A stretch of 64,000 nt of DNA. Origin: Peribolospora baueri (lineage: Eukaryota > Basidiomycota > Peribolosporomycetes > Peribolosporales > Peribolosporaceae). The notes beneath the pieces are model-generated. The model had not been told where the DNA came from. It saw only the letters and a program-made list of their open reading frames with translations, and did no database searches. Positions 1 through 11,830 of this stretch are shown here, one piece after another. The translations under genes were made by a program, and so were the position numbers. Location: positions 62,001-126,000 of the forward strand of contig JAMDHS010000032.1 of NCBI GenBank assembly GCA_029717555.1, written 5' to 3'. Position 1 is the stretch's first letter; each line of letters begins with the position of its first letter.

Positions 1-301
1 AACATGCTATTCACCGCACGTATGGACAGTCTCTGGTTCAGCAGAGCTATATTTCAAAACAGCCAACGTGCTCAGGGTCTGTCTCGTATGGAGACACAGG
101 ATAGACCTGGATAATACGATGACACTGTTGTCACGAAGTGTGATGTCGTCACAGCTGAGGCACAGTGGAAACCAGAAAGACAACGAGACGAGAGCGAAAG
201 GAGTGACTACATAGATGGGGGATCTGCTGATGCCTTTGCCGCAAACCATCAGCGAGCAAGAACTGTCCCACTGCGGCAACCTTATACAAACACGGGCTAC
301 C
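1..301. other. 3' flank of NFS1, no gene seen
   Basis: This stretch lies beyond the NFS1 stop. The open frames here are short and show no recognisable family motif. It may hold the NFS1 3' UTR and the end of a neighbour outside the window. Confidence 0.5.
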
Positions 302-2453
302 TCATCCGCTCCACTGTAAGCCAGGAAAAAAAACCAGTTTCAATACCGCAGACATGCCAAACCTCAAGGGAGCGCAAGATAGCATCAGATAACGCCACAC
401 AAGAGATGTGGACACTCACCTGGATCGTCTTGAGGTCGATACCTTCCTGTACCATCTCCCAAAGCGGGCTCATGTCGCGGAGTCGATTGACGACAGTAAC
501 AATCTTCTCGCTTACGTAGTCGATCTCGGCTTCCGTCGTGAAACGGCCGATGCCAAATCGGAGTGAGCTATGAGCGTTCTCGTCGTCAAGACCTTTTATT
601 TCAAAAATGTGGAGTTAAAATCGTGTCAGGAAGTATGCATGAATTAGGTTGAAGAATGCAGACTTCACTCACCGAGAGCACGGAGAACGTAGCTCGGCTC
701 CAGCGAAGCCGAGGTGCAGGCAGAACCAGAGGACAGGCAAACGTCCTGTCAACGGAAACGAGCGTAGCGATGAGCACTCCGAGCGAAACGCACACAAACA
801 ATCCACACTTCAACTCACCTTGAGTGCCATGAGGAGCGACTCTCCCTCCACGTACTTGAACGTGAAGTTCTGACAGCCAGGGTAGCCGTTAATGTCTCCG
901 TTCTGCATAACGTGATCGATCTTGCTCGTGATGTTTCTTGTCAGGCGCTCAGCGAGACGCTTGATATGCACGTGGTCGTACTGTGTATGAGGTGCGACGA
1001 GATATTCGAGTGAGAAAGGCTGCCGATGTCATTTGGAAGTCATCATTGGGCGACGATACTTACTGCCATCTCACGCTTGGCAATCCTGCAAGCCTCTCCA
1101 AAGCCGACGATGAGCGGGGGTGCCAACGTGCCGCTCCGAAGGCCGCGCTCTTGACCGCCACCGCTGATGATAGGCTCCAGTCGGACCCTCGGTCTCCGGC
1201 GAATGTATGCAGCGCCGATACCCTTGGGGCCGTAGATCTTGTGTCCTGAGATGCTCATCAGGTCGATGTTCATCTCGTTGACATCCAGGGGGATCTTGCC
1301 TACAGCCTGGGCGGCGTCGGTGTGGAAGAAGACGCCCTTGTGCTTCCTGATTATCTCCCCGATCTCCTTGATGGGCTGGACGACGCCAATCTCGTTGTTT
1401 ACCGTCATGATGGACACGATCGCCGTCCCAGGTCGAATTGCGGCTTCGAGATCCGAGAGCCGGATAAGACCGTTCTCCTGCACAGGGAGGTAAGTGACAT
1501 CAAAGCCTTCGTCCTGCAACACACGGCAAGAGTCGAGAACACACTTGTGTTCCTAGAAGTCGGAAAATATATGACACATGCGTCAACAACCTGTCGGTCT
1601 GGAGGGACTGGCTCAAGGCACTTACGGTTTGCGTAGTAATGATGTGGTTCTTCTTTCCCTTGTAGAAGCGGGCCACACCCTTCAATGCCATGTTGTTGGT
1701 CTCGGTCGCGCCAGATGTGAAAATAATCTCCTTGGGATCTGCGCCGATGAGATCGGCAACGTGCTGCCAGAGCAAGGAAGGGTGTCAGAGCCACATTGTC
1801 CTTCGATCTCCTTACGTAAACCTATTTGGTCTGTCCCACTCACCTTCCTGGCATCATCCACCGCAGACTCGGCTTCCCATCCATACGCATGCGTTCGGCT
1901 GTGTGGGTTTCCATACTGGTTCGTGTAGAAGGGCATCATCGCATCGAGAACGCGGGGATCAACAGGCGTTGTTGCCTGAGCGTCGAGGTAGATGGGTCGG
2001 TTGGCAGAAGCAAGCTTTGGAGATTTTGCCAAGCCAGCGGCAACGAGGTCTGTTTGCATACAAGAGGCGTCAGTAAAGTGTAAAGAAATGACGCTTAGAA
2101 GATATTGAAGGTCGGGCAAGATGCTCACCATCTTGGGCCTTCTTCGCGTCCTTGCCCTTGGTTGGCGCGTCGACGAGGGTAGCCCTGTTAGGAGTAGAAG
2201 GAGTAACAAGACCGCGGGTTTGATGACATTGCCTCAGCTCAGCGAGGCTTCCCCGAGGCGCAGGGACGGCTCCGTTCGACGAGGCCGAGGTGGCGAGAGG
2301 ACCTTGGGTGGCGGGAGCCGGAGTGGAATGGCTGCTCAAAGAGGTGGAGGCGACAGAGAGCGAGCGGACGAGCGGAGGCGCGCAACATGGCCCGTGCGAG
2401 GCATTGGTGGAAACCTGAGCAAGAGCCCGGGAAGATAGGCCACGAGACAGCAT
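302..2453 (-). CDS. NFS1: Cysteine desulfurase, mitochondrial (NFS1)
   Basis: PLP enzyme that takes sulfur from cysteine for mitochondrial Fe-S cluster assembly and for tRNA thiolation, working with ISD11 and ISU (known for the family). The gene is split into about seven to eight exons. Visible landmarks in order are: a Ser/Arg-rich mitochondrial presequence starting [13 protein letters not shown]; the conserved start of the enzyme, [20 protein letters not shown]; the PLP-site segment [20 protein letters not shown]; the PLP-lysine motif [10 protein letters not shown]; and the catalytic loop [21 protein letters not shown], whose Cys codon is at 716-718. The C-terminus reads [17 protein letters not shown] and then a tiny last exon (302-313) encoding WSG and the stop. 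The ATG at 2453 is chosen because the presequence follows directly; an upstream in-frame ATG at 2594 would add untypical sequence. It is divergent from the HECT gene with about 275 bp between the starts. Confidence 0.95.
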
Positions 2454-2728
2454 GATAGACGAGTGGTGCTGAAGACGTAGCGGTGATGGTGGTGCGACAA
2501 GAATTATCTGGATTTCTCGTGACGAGGCGGAATGATGATCAGCTTCGGTGATAGACGGAGATAACTCCACGGAAATTAAGGTGGTCGGGAGCATTCACTT
2601 GCTCTTGAACGTCACGACAGCATTCAGCCAGATCATTATAACAACACTTCGCCTGGACGGCCTAGGCAGGGCAGTCAGCCGCCTTCGTAGCAGGTGGTCC
2701 GAGGCCTGTATTCACTGGCTTTTGCACT
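2454..2728. promoter_or_regulatory. Shared divergent promoter NFS1 / HUL4-type gene
   Basis: This interval of about 275 bp lies between two divergent start codons and should hold both core promoters. No TATA box or known operator stands out. Confidence 0.5.
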
Positions 2729-5700
2729 ATGTACAGCAGCCCTCGTCACGTCTCGGATTTGGAGGGTAGCGGAGAGCCGGTTGCTTCAGTGTCCGCACCG
2801 CTCTCTGACTTGTCCGTTCGAAGGCATGAGGCCAATGCCCACATCGATCGACGACGCTGGAGTAGTAGCACGGCAGCGCCTTCTTATGTACAACGGCCTT
2901 GCGCTACGCTGGTGGACTCTGCACCCAGAGACAAACCTCGGCTCCAGTCTTCGCCGCGTCGGCCGTCATCCTCTAACACCCGCTCAAGTACGCCCAATGC
3001 CCCTCCCATTCCGTCACCAAGCAGAGAGGGCAGGCGAGAAAGCGTTGGTTGCCTTGAGTTGGAGAATGAACTAGGCAACTTAAAAGTTACCGGCGGTCGG
3101 GCGGGAGAAGGAGGTAGTGCTTCGTCGACGTCTTCAGGCGCTCTGGTGAGCACAAGTTCCGGTGTTGTAGAAATGATCACTCCCTTCTAGCATGTATTGA
3201 CTCCCATCGCTCATATTGTGCCTTAAGCGTGCCGGGGTATGCTTCTGTTGTGGCTCCCCACTCCGCTTCCCTTCTACAGTCTCCTGCTTCCGCTGCACTG
3301 TGTGCCAGACTGTGAACGATCTGCGGGACATCTCATCAAGCAGCGCGTCCGTACGACGCAGGACCGCGGACGCTGAAACGTTAAACGTGGGACATCTTAC
3401 GACGGCGCTCAGCGAGCTTGATGGAATACCGGTGGTAGATGGAAAAGCAAAGGGGAAGGGGAAGGAGAAAGCAGAGAAGCCACAAGAGGCAGTAGGGCCT
3501 TGCGCAAAGGTTTCCACCAGTGACCGAGACACGGCTATTTCGGACATCGCGGCCGTTCTTCGACAAGTGTTCCGAAGCTGGGATGCTTTGAACAATTGCT
3601 TTGTGCCTGTGAGTGACGAGCGGGAGCCGCCCTTCGGCTTCGATTTTGGGGATGCGTCCAAATCTTTGTGATTCTTTTCGTCGTACGCAGAGCTCGCTTT
3701 CCACCTCCTCAACAACTCGGCTTCCCGTGGACATGACTTCAGTACGCCGCCTTTTTGCTCTCATATCTTCTCGAAGCTCCGAGGAGGCAAGTTACTTCTG
3801 GCACGCGATAGCAAGCGGGTTGGACGAGCTCCTCAAACGTCCTGGAGGGAAGATGATGCACGAGGGAGATATGTGGTGGCTCCTGATAGCGTTGGAAGTG
3901 AGTTATGTCGTGTATGAACAGATCGTCCTTGTCGATCTCACAGTTCCTCCACGGTTTTTTTTTTTTTTTTTTTTTTTTTTTTCGCAGACGCCTCTGTTTT
4001 TCCCATCCGGTTCTGCTATCGCAAAAGTCGATCCTGCCCTCCTACGATCCATGTTCGCCCGTCTACTAGGCCTCATGTCGCACCTGCCCAACCAACTCCA
4101 CCATCATTTGGTCGGCTGGTTGGCCTCTTCCAGTCCTTCCGACTATCCACCATCCATTTTTCTGGAGCACATCGAGGCTGTGAACGCCTTCATCAGCCGT
4201 TGCCTAGCAGAGCATTTTCACGGCCCAGGGGACCAAGGCATTGATGGGTCAGGCGAGGCGTCCTCCTTACGACGATCTACCTCATCGGGAGAACCTCGTC
4301 TCCTGGACTACCACGGGTCCGGGGTGCGGCACGGCGCTCATCCCGCGGCGCACACGTTCCAACATCCTCTGGCCTCCTCGCAATCTCCTTCGGCGCCGGC
4401 CGACCCCATGTCATACCAGACAGACTGGCGCATCCGCTCCGCCGCCCGCGTCCTCGCACTCTATCACGCCGCGAGCTTGCAGGCGGACGGCAAGGTTCCC
4501 ATCGCCAGCTTCTACTGCCTCATGGCCGATCAGGTGCCGCTCATTCCAGACTATCGCGCCTGGGAGCAGAGGGCGGCCAAGTTCAGTCTGTGTCAGTATC
4601 CGTTCTTGTTAAGTCTGGGCGCCAAGATGGCGATCATGGAGGTGGGTGTTTGTTGCGGGTTTCCAACCTATCTACAGTCTCAGTTCTTCGTTCTGACTTT
4701 TGGAGGGAAGAGCTAGGTGAGGAGTGGGCGTGGTACTAATAAGTCGACTCCCCTCTGGCTTTCAGTTCGATGCTCAACGTCAGATGGACGCCAAGGCACG
4801 CGAAGCGTTCCTGAGCACTTTATGGACGAAGAAGGTGGACAAGCCCTACCTCCTTTTGCGCGTTCGGCGAACTCATCTCATCGAGGATTCTCTACGCCAG
4901 GTGAGGTCTTTCTGTGTCCGCTGGATGACGTCGAATCCTAAGACTGACGGAGAGCATTTGCACTTGTTTGGATACTCAAAGATTGCTGCGAATGAGCTGA
5001 ACCTAAAGAAGGACTTGCGGGTGATATTCGAAGGCGAGGAAGGAGTCGACGCCGGAGGTCTGCGCAAGGAGTGGTTCCTGCTCCTCGTACGGCAGCTGTT
5101 CGACCCGGCTTTTGGCATGTTCACCTACGATTCCGATTCTCCGCTCTGCTACTTCAACCCGGCCTCTCTTGATTCTCCCGAGTCTTACCATCTTGTGGGC
5201 GTCGTCATCGGTCTCGCCCTTTTCCACGGTTGCATCCTCGACCCGCCGCTACCGCTCGCCGTCTACAAAGGCTTACTGGGCGCGCCAATCAGGTTGAAAG
5301 ACCTCAAAGCTTTTCGGCCCGGTTTGGCCAGCGGTTTGGAGCGGCTGCTGGCGTGGGAGACTGATGACGTGGAGGAGGTCTTCTGTCGCTCCTTCGTGGG
5401 GTCGTACGAGGCTTACGGGGAGGAGCTACAAGAGGAGCTCATGCCCGGAGGTGCCAACATTCCCGTTACTTTGGCGAATCGGAAGGACTACGTGTCGCGC
5501 ATGCTCAAGTTCGTCTGTGTGGACTCGGTCAAGACGCAGTTTGAGAGCTTCAGGGACGGTTTCTTATCCGTCTGCGGAGGTGAGTCCCACCGCGCAGTCT
5601 GCCGCCCTCCGTCCGACCGGTCGACCTCACTCTGCACCCCTGTACATGTTCGCTTTGCCAGGAAACGCCTTGTCACTCTTTCGCCCCGAGGAGCTCGAAC

Positions 5701-6355
5701 TGCTGTCGCGGGGTTCGCCGGAGCCGCTGGAAGTGGACCAGCTCAGGGCCGTCACCGTTTTGGAAGGGTTCAAGGACGGAGATGTGATAGTCGAGTGAGT
5801 CCTCGCTCCGCCTGGTGGCAAGTGGCCTGGCCGACGAACTGACTCCGAATGTGTGCGATTGTTACGGCGGACTGGATGGGGCTGTAGGGCGTTCTGGTCG
5901 TACTTTGGTTCGCTTTCGGTCGAATCGCAGCACAAGCTACTCGCCTTTGTCACCGGCTCTGATCGCATTCCGGCGACGGGCATCTCCAATCTCGAATTCA
6001 AGCTCAAGGCGGTGGGGAAGGCGACGGCAGATGAACAGACACAGGGCGCTCGGGACACCGAGCTCCTGCCTTGGAGCCATACGTGTTTCAACACGCTCTG
6101 GTGCGTTTGTGGACGTTGGCGTGTTTCCCAGCGTCGCCATTCCCTACAACTTGTGGCTTTTTTTTCTTTCCCTTTTCCGATCCTCTAGCCTGCCGAGGTA
6201 CGCGACGAAAGAAAAACTGGAAGCGAAGCTTAACCAAGCGATCAGTGAGTGTACTGTCGTGGAGCTCCTCCTCGAGCCGGCTGGCCGGAGGCTTACTCCG
6301 TTCTTTTGCGCTCTTGTTGTCCACAGCTGAGAGCGAGGGTTTCGGGCTGCAGTAG
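2729..6355 (+). CDS. HUL4: HECT-type E3 ubiquitin ligase, HUL4 family
   Basis: Ubiquitin ligase that accepts ubiquitin as a thioester on a HECT cysteine. The first exon (2729-3145) is Ser/Arg/Pro-rich and low complexity. The second starts at 3228 and carries a zinc-ribbon-like pattern CFCC...CFRCTVC (two Cys pairs), which is typical of the N-terminus of fungal HUL4 proteins. The HECT domain begins near 4765, shows EGEEGVDAGGLRKEWF and DSPESYHLVGVVIGLALFHG, and ends with the catalytic segment LPWSHTCFNTLW; the Cys codon is at 6084-6086. The last exon encodes ESEGFGLQ, the usual aromatic/hydrophobic HECT tail, and the stop. About nine exons; the intron at 3898-3987 contains a run of 28 T just before its acceptor. 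There are no WW or C2 domains, so it is not the Rsp5 orthologue. The HUL4 assignment rests on the N-terminal Cys pattern and overall layout. Confidence 0.88.
3955..3982 (+). repeat. Poly-T run (28 T) as intron polypyrimidine tract
   Basis: An uninterrupted run of T directly precedes the cgcag acceptor of the intron at 3898-3987 in the HECT gene. The intron length is a multiple of three, so the frame stays open if it is retained. Confidence 0.9.
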
Positions 6356-6665
6356 GGAAGCTGGAGTGATGTGGTTTGGGGAGGACGGCTTGATCCATGT
6401 GCATAGCGAAGACAGCCGGAAGAGGCTGTGTATACTCCTTTCGTCCCGTCCCCGTCCTTGTTGATGCCCTCGCTGCCTTTGTCCGCGTCCGCCGTCTTCT
6501 CCATCGTCTCTGTTCTGATACTTTCTCCGCCCGACCCGACGGCGTTCCCTCCTCCTCCTCGTCCATCTCTCTTCTCTGTCTGCTCGCGCCGTCGCAGGCA
6601 GTCGGCCGCGTGTCTGTCTCGCATCATCTCTCCGTCCCGTGGGCGTCGAAATTTGTATGCAGTCG

Positions 6666-6697
<32 letters not shown>

Positions 6698-7347
6698 GTC
6701 GTGGTGCCGAGCGCGGGTGCGCGGGTCGACGCGGACTCGCGGGGTCGCCGTTGGCCGGACCGCCGGACCGTTGGTGCCGAGCGGGGGCACTTAAGGCGCC
6801 GGCGGCGATGATCTTCCGCGCAGATCTTCGCCAGCATGGACATGATGGATATGATGGATGTGGATGTTCCCCTTCCCCGCAATCTGGTCACAGGATGGTG
6901 CTCGACTTTTACGGACGTGGTCGACAGGCGACGGACCGCATGCTCCTCATTCCCTCCACAGTGCGCCGTCGTTCCTGCTTAGGTGCGAGCACTAGTCACG
7001 GCTACGCTAACAATGTTTTCACCTCTACGTCCCTCGTCTGCCGACGTCTGCCTGCACGCCTCCATGTCTCGAGCCGAGCACGGAATTCGTGCAAGCGGGG
7101 GCGTGCGAGGCGACGAAGACGAAGACGCACTGGCAGCCGTCCCCGTCCACCCTCCGCCGTTCCTGGGCTTACCGCATCGACCCATCCGACGGCGGCGGGT
7201 GTAAGTGGTGGTTTCGGTAACTGACAACTCCACGCTCCTCCCTCGTACAAAAACTAGGGCCCCACGGCGCCCCGCGGCGCTCCCACCGACTTCTTCCTCT
7301 CGCCTCACCTCCCTTCTTCCTGTTCGTTCGTTCGCCCATCGCCCAAC
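6356..7347. other. Intergenic region with GTC trinucleotide repeat
   Basis: About 1 kb between two same-strand genes. It should hold the HECT-gene 3' UTR and the promoter and leader of the GH125 gene. A (GTC/GTT)n tract lies at about 6662-6702. Long open frames on both strands here are low-complexity Arg/Ser/Asp repeats without family motifs, so I call no gene. Confidence 0.6.
6662..6702 (+). repeat. (GTC)n trinucleotide microsatellite
   Basis: About 13 imperfect GTC/GTT units in the spacer upstream of the GH125 gene. Confidence 0.85.
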
Positions 7348-10300
7348 ATGGGACGCACCCCACGCTCCCTTGCCCTCTGGCTCCCCCTTCTCTGCGCCAC
7401 CTTCTTCTCCCCGCCCTCTGCGGCCCTCGACTCCTCCGTCGCGCTCAACCCAGGCCGACGTGATGCGACCGGCGACCCGAACTACACCGCTCCCACCCCC
7501 AACGGCAACCTGCCCCTCGACCAGCTGCCCGATGCACGCCCCAAGCCCCAGGACAGGAGGTTTGTAAGCGCCCTCGTGGACGAGGAGATCCAGAGGATCG
7601 CCGCCAAGGTCCAGGATCCCGCCTTGAGGAGGATCTTCGAGAAGTGAGTCGTCGACTGGCCCTAACTAATCCTTCACGAGATGCGCGGCTGACGGACCGA
7701 CCCACCCGACGGGCGGACTGTGTGTGCCTCTTTCAGCACTTACCCCAACACCCTCGACACGACCGTCGCCTGGTTCAACGGGGACTGGAACGAGACGGAC
7801 ACCACCAAGGCCTTCCCCCGGTCCTTCATCATCACCGGCGACATCGAGGCCAGCTGGCTGAGAGACTCCACCTCGCAGCTCGTTAGTTCTCTACAACTTT
7901 CCGTCTGTCTGGGCGCAACGGGGCGCAGAAGTATGCGAGCGGCACTTGTGTCTGCATCTGCTCACCTGCTCCCCTTCCACCTCTTCCTCGCCCTCTGCAG
8001 TCTCCCTACCTTCCCCTCCTCGCCAAGCCGCCTGGAAACCACACCAAGTACGACTCCGACTGGAACAAGCTCTACCGTCTCGCCCTGGGATTGGTGTATC
8101 AGCAGAGCCAGTTTATTATTGCTTATCCTTGGTGTGAGCGTCCTCACGATGACGGGCCCATCCGACCTTTACACGCCAGCCGCACAGACTGCTGATTCAT
8201 CATCTTCTTGCTTTGGTTTTCAAAGCCAACGCTTTTGGTCCTCCGGCCGATGCCCCCATCACTCACAATAAGGTATGCACGTCCGTTCACCGACCGTCTC
8301 CTCGCTCTGGCCGGCGGGAATCCGTCACGAGCCCCTCCCCCCTCCCGCCTCTCATTTGGATCAGAACTCGGCCAATAACGTCTCGGATCCGGGTGCGGAC
8401 TGGATGTACCCTCCTCCTCCGGGCAATGGGGCCGGCTATTATGACCCCAAGCCTACTGCCGCGCAGCAGCAGGAGCCCGCAGAGGCTGGAGGGGTGTATA
8501 CCTGGGAAAGGTGGGTAGAGCTCTTAGTCCTTGATGTTCTCACAAGGCGGATTGCGCGCTTGTGAAGGTGCTCAGAGACCACTCCTTGGCGTTTCCCCTC
8601 CCTCCGCTTCACAGCAAGTTTGAGGTGGACAGCTCCGCCAACTTCCTGAGGCTGCCCTGGGAGTTGTATCAGAACACCGGTAGGAAGGACTTTGTGAACA
8701 ACAAGGTGGGCCACAACGTCCCCTTCGAGCTTGCTCGTCGCTTGCGAGAACGGGGGGATGAGGAAGTTCACCGCCTCGCTCCTCTCTCTTGGCACTTTCC
8801 ATTTCTTCGAAACCGCCTCCAGACTTGGCTCACCGCAGTCCGGCTGGTGGTCGACAACCTGCGCTCCCAACAGCGCTCGACGAGCGAGGAGTACGTGGAC
8901 AACATGTCCGACAAGACCGTCGTCCCTCCCGGCATCGTCTCGCGCTCCGACTCCTGGGTCACCCGTTACGGAGATCTTGGAGGTGGGGTGTACAAGTTCG
9001 AAAGGCAGGCGAGGACGCCGACCGAGACTAGGGGGTTGAGCGGATTTGGGGAGCCGTGAGTACGAACGGGAGGGAGGGTTGAAAGAGTCTTGAATGCTGG
9101 GTAGCGAAGCAGGCCACGACGGCGATGGGATGCCTTTGGGCTTAAAACGCGACTTACATACTTCCTCAGCGCCGCTCGTACGGGCCTGATCAAGTCCGCC
9201 TTCCGACCTTCGGACGACGCCACCATTTTCGCCGGTTTCATCCCTGGTGAGCACGCCGACCAGCTTGAGAGGCAGATGGACCGGCTGGAGAACGTCTCTT
9301 TTTTTTTTGGTTCTTCTTGTTGACCACCTTGTCCTCTCTTCCCATCACCCCTCCTCCCCCGGTTTGTGCGTCCGCTGAACAGCCAACGCAATGGCCGCCG
9401 TCCACCTCGCCCACCTCGCCGAGCTGTTGGACGGCGTGCAAGGGCAAGAGGACCTTGCTGCCAACGCTAAGAGCTTTGCCAACGAGATCCAGCAGGCCAT
9501 TAAGGACTATGGCGTGCAAACGAGGAAGTCCATCGGTGGCATCACGGACGGCGGCGAGGTTTACGCTTACGAGGTCGACGGGTATGGTGAGCACGTCGGA
9601 TCGTCGGATCGGGTCTCGCGGTCTGAAGATCAGCCGACGATGCAGATACGAGAACCGAGTCGAGGTTGTTGGAAACTGTTTCTAATACGTGACATACATC
9701 GCCTCTCCGGCCCGCTTCGCGCGTCTCTTTCGCAGGCTCGGTGTCGTACATGGACGACGCGAACAGTGAGTGGAGACTCCATGGAGGTTTTTTCTTTCAC
9801 CCAGCTCGAGTCACACGTTCCGGCACTCACGTCGTCTCCCGTCGTCGCCCCGCGCCTACAGTCCCCTCCCTCCTTTCCCTCCCCTACCTCGGCTTTGTGA
9901 AGCAGAACGACCCCATCTACCAACGCACGCGCGCCTACGCGCTCAGTCCCAAGACGAACAAGTGGTACTTCAATGGCACCGAATTCGAGGGCATTGGTGG
10001 TCCCCACGTCGGATGGAATCATGCCTGGCCCATGTGAGTGCGAATGCAAGGCGTGCGAGAAAAAACCGCGTGACTGGCTTGTCTAGGCACCGCCCGCTTT
10101 GGCTCTGACGCCACGAGTCTTAGAGAGCGACCTTTGGAAGAAGGCATGTGAGCTCACCGGCTGCCGAGGTCCGCACCATTTTTTTTTTAATTCAGGGCGG
10201 TCATTACCCGCGCTCTGACGACGGACGATGAGTCGGAGATCACCCACGCGCTCACGCTTCTCCGCGCGACGACTGCCGGCACTGGTAAGTAGTCGTGCAT

Positions 10301-10683
10301 GACCGAATGTTTGCGTCAGACGTGCCTTTGCGTGAACCATGGCGTCTTCTCGCTTCCGGGGCCCGCGTTCCTCATCATACTTGCGGCCCTCCATGACGAC
10401 AGGACTGATGCACGAAAGCATCAACGTGTACAACCAGACGGACTTTACCAGGCCTTGGTTCGCTTGGGTAAAGTGAGTCGAGCCATACGAGCCGTCTTGA
10501 ACCGCACGCTGGCCGATGCTGACCGTCTCCCTTTCTCTCGCTTATCACTTCGCTCTTCCCCCTTCTTCGCTTGTCCCGCGATCTTGCTGCGTGCCCTACC
10601 CCTTCCCAAGCGGCCTCTTCGGCGAACTCGTCCGCAAGATCGACGCAGACCACCCTAACCTTCTCAACCAGACATACTCGTAG
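7348..10683 (+). CDS. Secreted GH125 exo-alpha-1,6-mannosidase (Mug157-like)
   Basis: Predicted to remove terminal alpha-1,6-linked mannose from fungal mannan or N-glycan outer chains, in the secretory pathway or outside the cell. The N-terminus is a clear signal peptide ([17 protein letters not shown], then a hydrophobic stretch ending PSAALD). Family landmarks are [31 protein letters not shown]; and the hallmark [18 protein letters not shown], which is split by an intron inside the Asn-Ile junction and whose Asp is the expected general acid. Also present are [24 protein letters not shown] and [10 protein letters not shown], whose Glu is the expected base. The last exon encodes [20 protein letters not shown] and the stop. 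About eleven short exons. Several NxS/T sequons fit secretion. The region near 10060-10200 has the least certain exon borders. Confidence 0.9.
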
Positions 10684-10837
10684 TTTTATCCCTCTCGCCA
10701 CCGGGATACTCCCCTAGTACGCACACATTCTGCGCTCATATGCACGCTCAGCATCCGCCTCGCGTGCCGGTATGAAACGGTCCGGTCTCGTCACCATGTA
10801 TGTATGTAGGCGATGGTCGCTGCAAGAGAAGGCTTTC
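10684..10837. other. 3' flank of GH125 gene
   Basis: Short spacer to the repeat island; nothing recognisable. Confidence 0.5.
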
Positions 10838-11095
10838 TTAAAGGTTGGAATGGAAGCATCCATTCACCCGCCCATCCTTAAGGCCGCGCTTGCAGCGCCG
10901 TCGTCCGCTATCGAACCAAAAAAGAGCGTGCAGTGGAAGAATCGGGTCTAGTAAGGTGCGGCTGAGCTTCTCGTACCAAGCCCGCCCTGCTTGCTTTAGT
11001 CCGTAGAGAGCCTTTTTGAGGCGCAAAGCTTTTTCCTCCGGTGTCGTATCCAGTGGGGGGTTCTAGATAGAACTCCTCGTGCAGCTCGCTGTTAC
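10838..11095 (-). mobile_element. Ty1/copia reverse-transcriptase fossil, minus strand
   Basis: A short remnant of a Ty1/copia (Pseudoviridae-type) pol gene. The tell-tale block LKKALYGLKQAGRAWYEKL is the conserved motif in the middle of copia reverse transcriptases, and the preceding region resembles the usual stretch upstream of it. It is clearly broken, lacks ends and other domains, and looks old. No matching terminal repeats are visible around it. Confidence 0.85.
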
Positions 11096-11419
11096 ATAGT
11101 GGCCAGATGGTACGATACGATGCGATGCGAATTGGACACGTGCGTCCGCCGCTCGCCCGCTACACTCGCTCTCCCAATAACACGCACGAATACCTTGAGG
11201 CCGGACGTGAGCTGAACCAATCCGAGAGTTCGAACGCGACGCCGAGAAATTCATTCGGCACGGTGATGGTGATGGACGAGACCAGCCTCCTCCGACGATG
11301 CCAGATGGTGAGCGGCACCCGTATCCCCATTGGCACGGATGAGCGCCTCGCACTCTGTACACTGCCTCCAAGCCCAAGAGGGAGCTTTGCTCTGCGACAA
11401 ACGAGAATACGTGTTGTGG

Positions 11420-11645
11420 GGACGCCTTCCGGGGGCGCTCCGTTCGCAGCGTACGTGGACGACCTCATCATGGCGGGCAGCACCATGCAAGCTCTGGTGG
11501 TCTTCAAGAAGGAGATTAAGCAGTTCTTCAGCGTGAAGGACCAAGGGGAGGCCAAGTGGATCTAGGGATAGAAATCATCCGCACCTCCGACGGCTCCTTC
11601 CCCTCCCAAAGGGTCCTACATTGTGCGGTGCATTCTGGAGCGTTT
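11420..11645 (+). mobile_element. Ty1/copia reverse-transcriptase fossil, plus strand
   Basis: A second copia pol remnant in the opposite orientation, recognised by the catalytic YVDDLIMAG block and by copia-like sequence after it. It represents the part of the reverse transcriptase that normally follows the block seen in the neighbouring minus-strand piece, so one old element may have been inverted internally, or two may have inserted. It is broken, with several interruptions, and no integrase or gag is recognisable. Confidence 0.8.
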
Positions 11646-11682
11646 CCATTGCTCACACGGTCTGTGTGGGACCCCCCGAGTG

Positions 11683-11689
11683 TATATAA
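11683..11689 (+). promoter_or_regulatory. TATA box (TATATAA)
   Basis: A perfect TATATAA lies about 140 bp upstream of the ATG of the hybrid-binding-domain mini-gene. It is followed by a 13-bp palindrome (CCCCTCTGAGGGG, 11703-11715). The segment begins right after the copia remnant, so it could be an old LTR promoter or a host promoter. Confidence 0.55.
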
Positions 11690-11759
11690 GGCTAGGCCTC
11701 AGCCCCTCTGAGGGGAATAACCAAGATAGTCCCTACCATCCTGATCCACCCTGCTAACA

Positions 11760-11790
11760 GTCCATCCACCGTAAGTTCTAACATTACTAC
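11760..11790 (+). repeat. 31-bp direct repeat, copy 1 (mini-gene leader)
   Basis: Starts GTCCATCCACCGTAAGTTCT. It matches copy 2 at 12446-12476 at 28 of 31 positions. It contains a GTAAGT that could serve as a 5'-UTR splice donor, with a possible acceptor (CTCCAG) near 11822. Confidence 0.8.
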
Positions 11791-11830
11791 ACGCCTTCCG
11801 CCTTTCGTGCACTGTCCTCCAGCTGAAAGA

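Noticed and set aside
6088-6891. Minus-strand open frame of about 267 codons
   Set aside because: It runs antisense through the catalytic HECT exons and the GTC repeat (poly-Thr); a shadow of real sequence.
6397-7224. Plus-strand open frame of about 275 codons between the HECT and GH125 genes
   Set aside because: Low-complexity Arg/Ser/Val composition caused by the GTC repeat; no motif, no splice context, and an equally long frame exists on the other strand.
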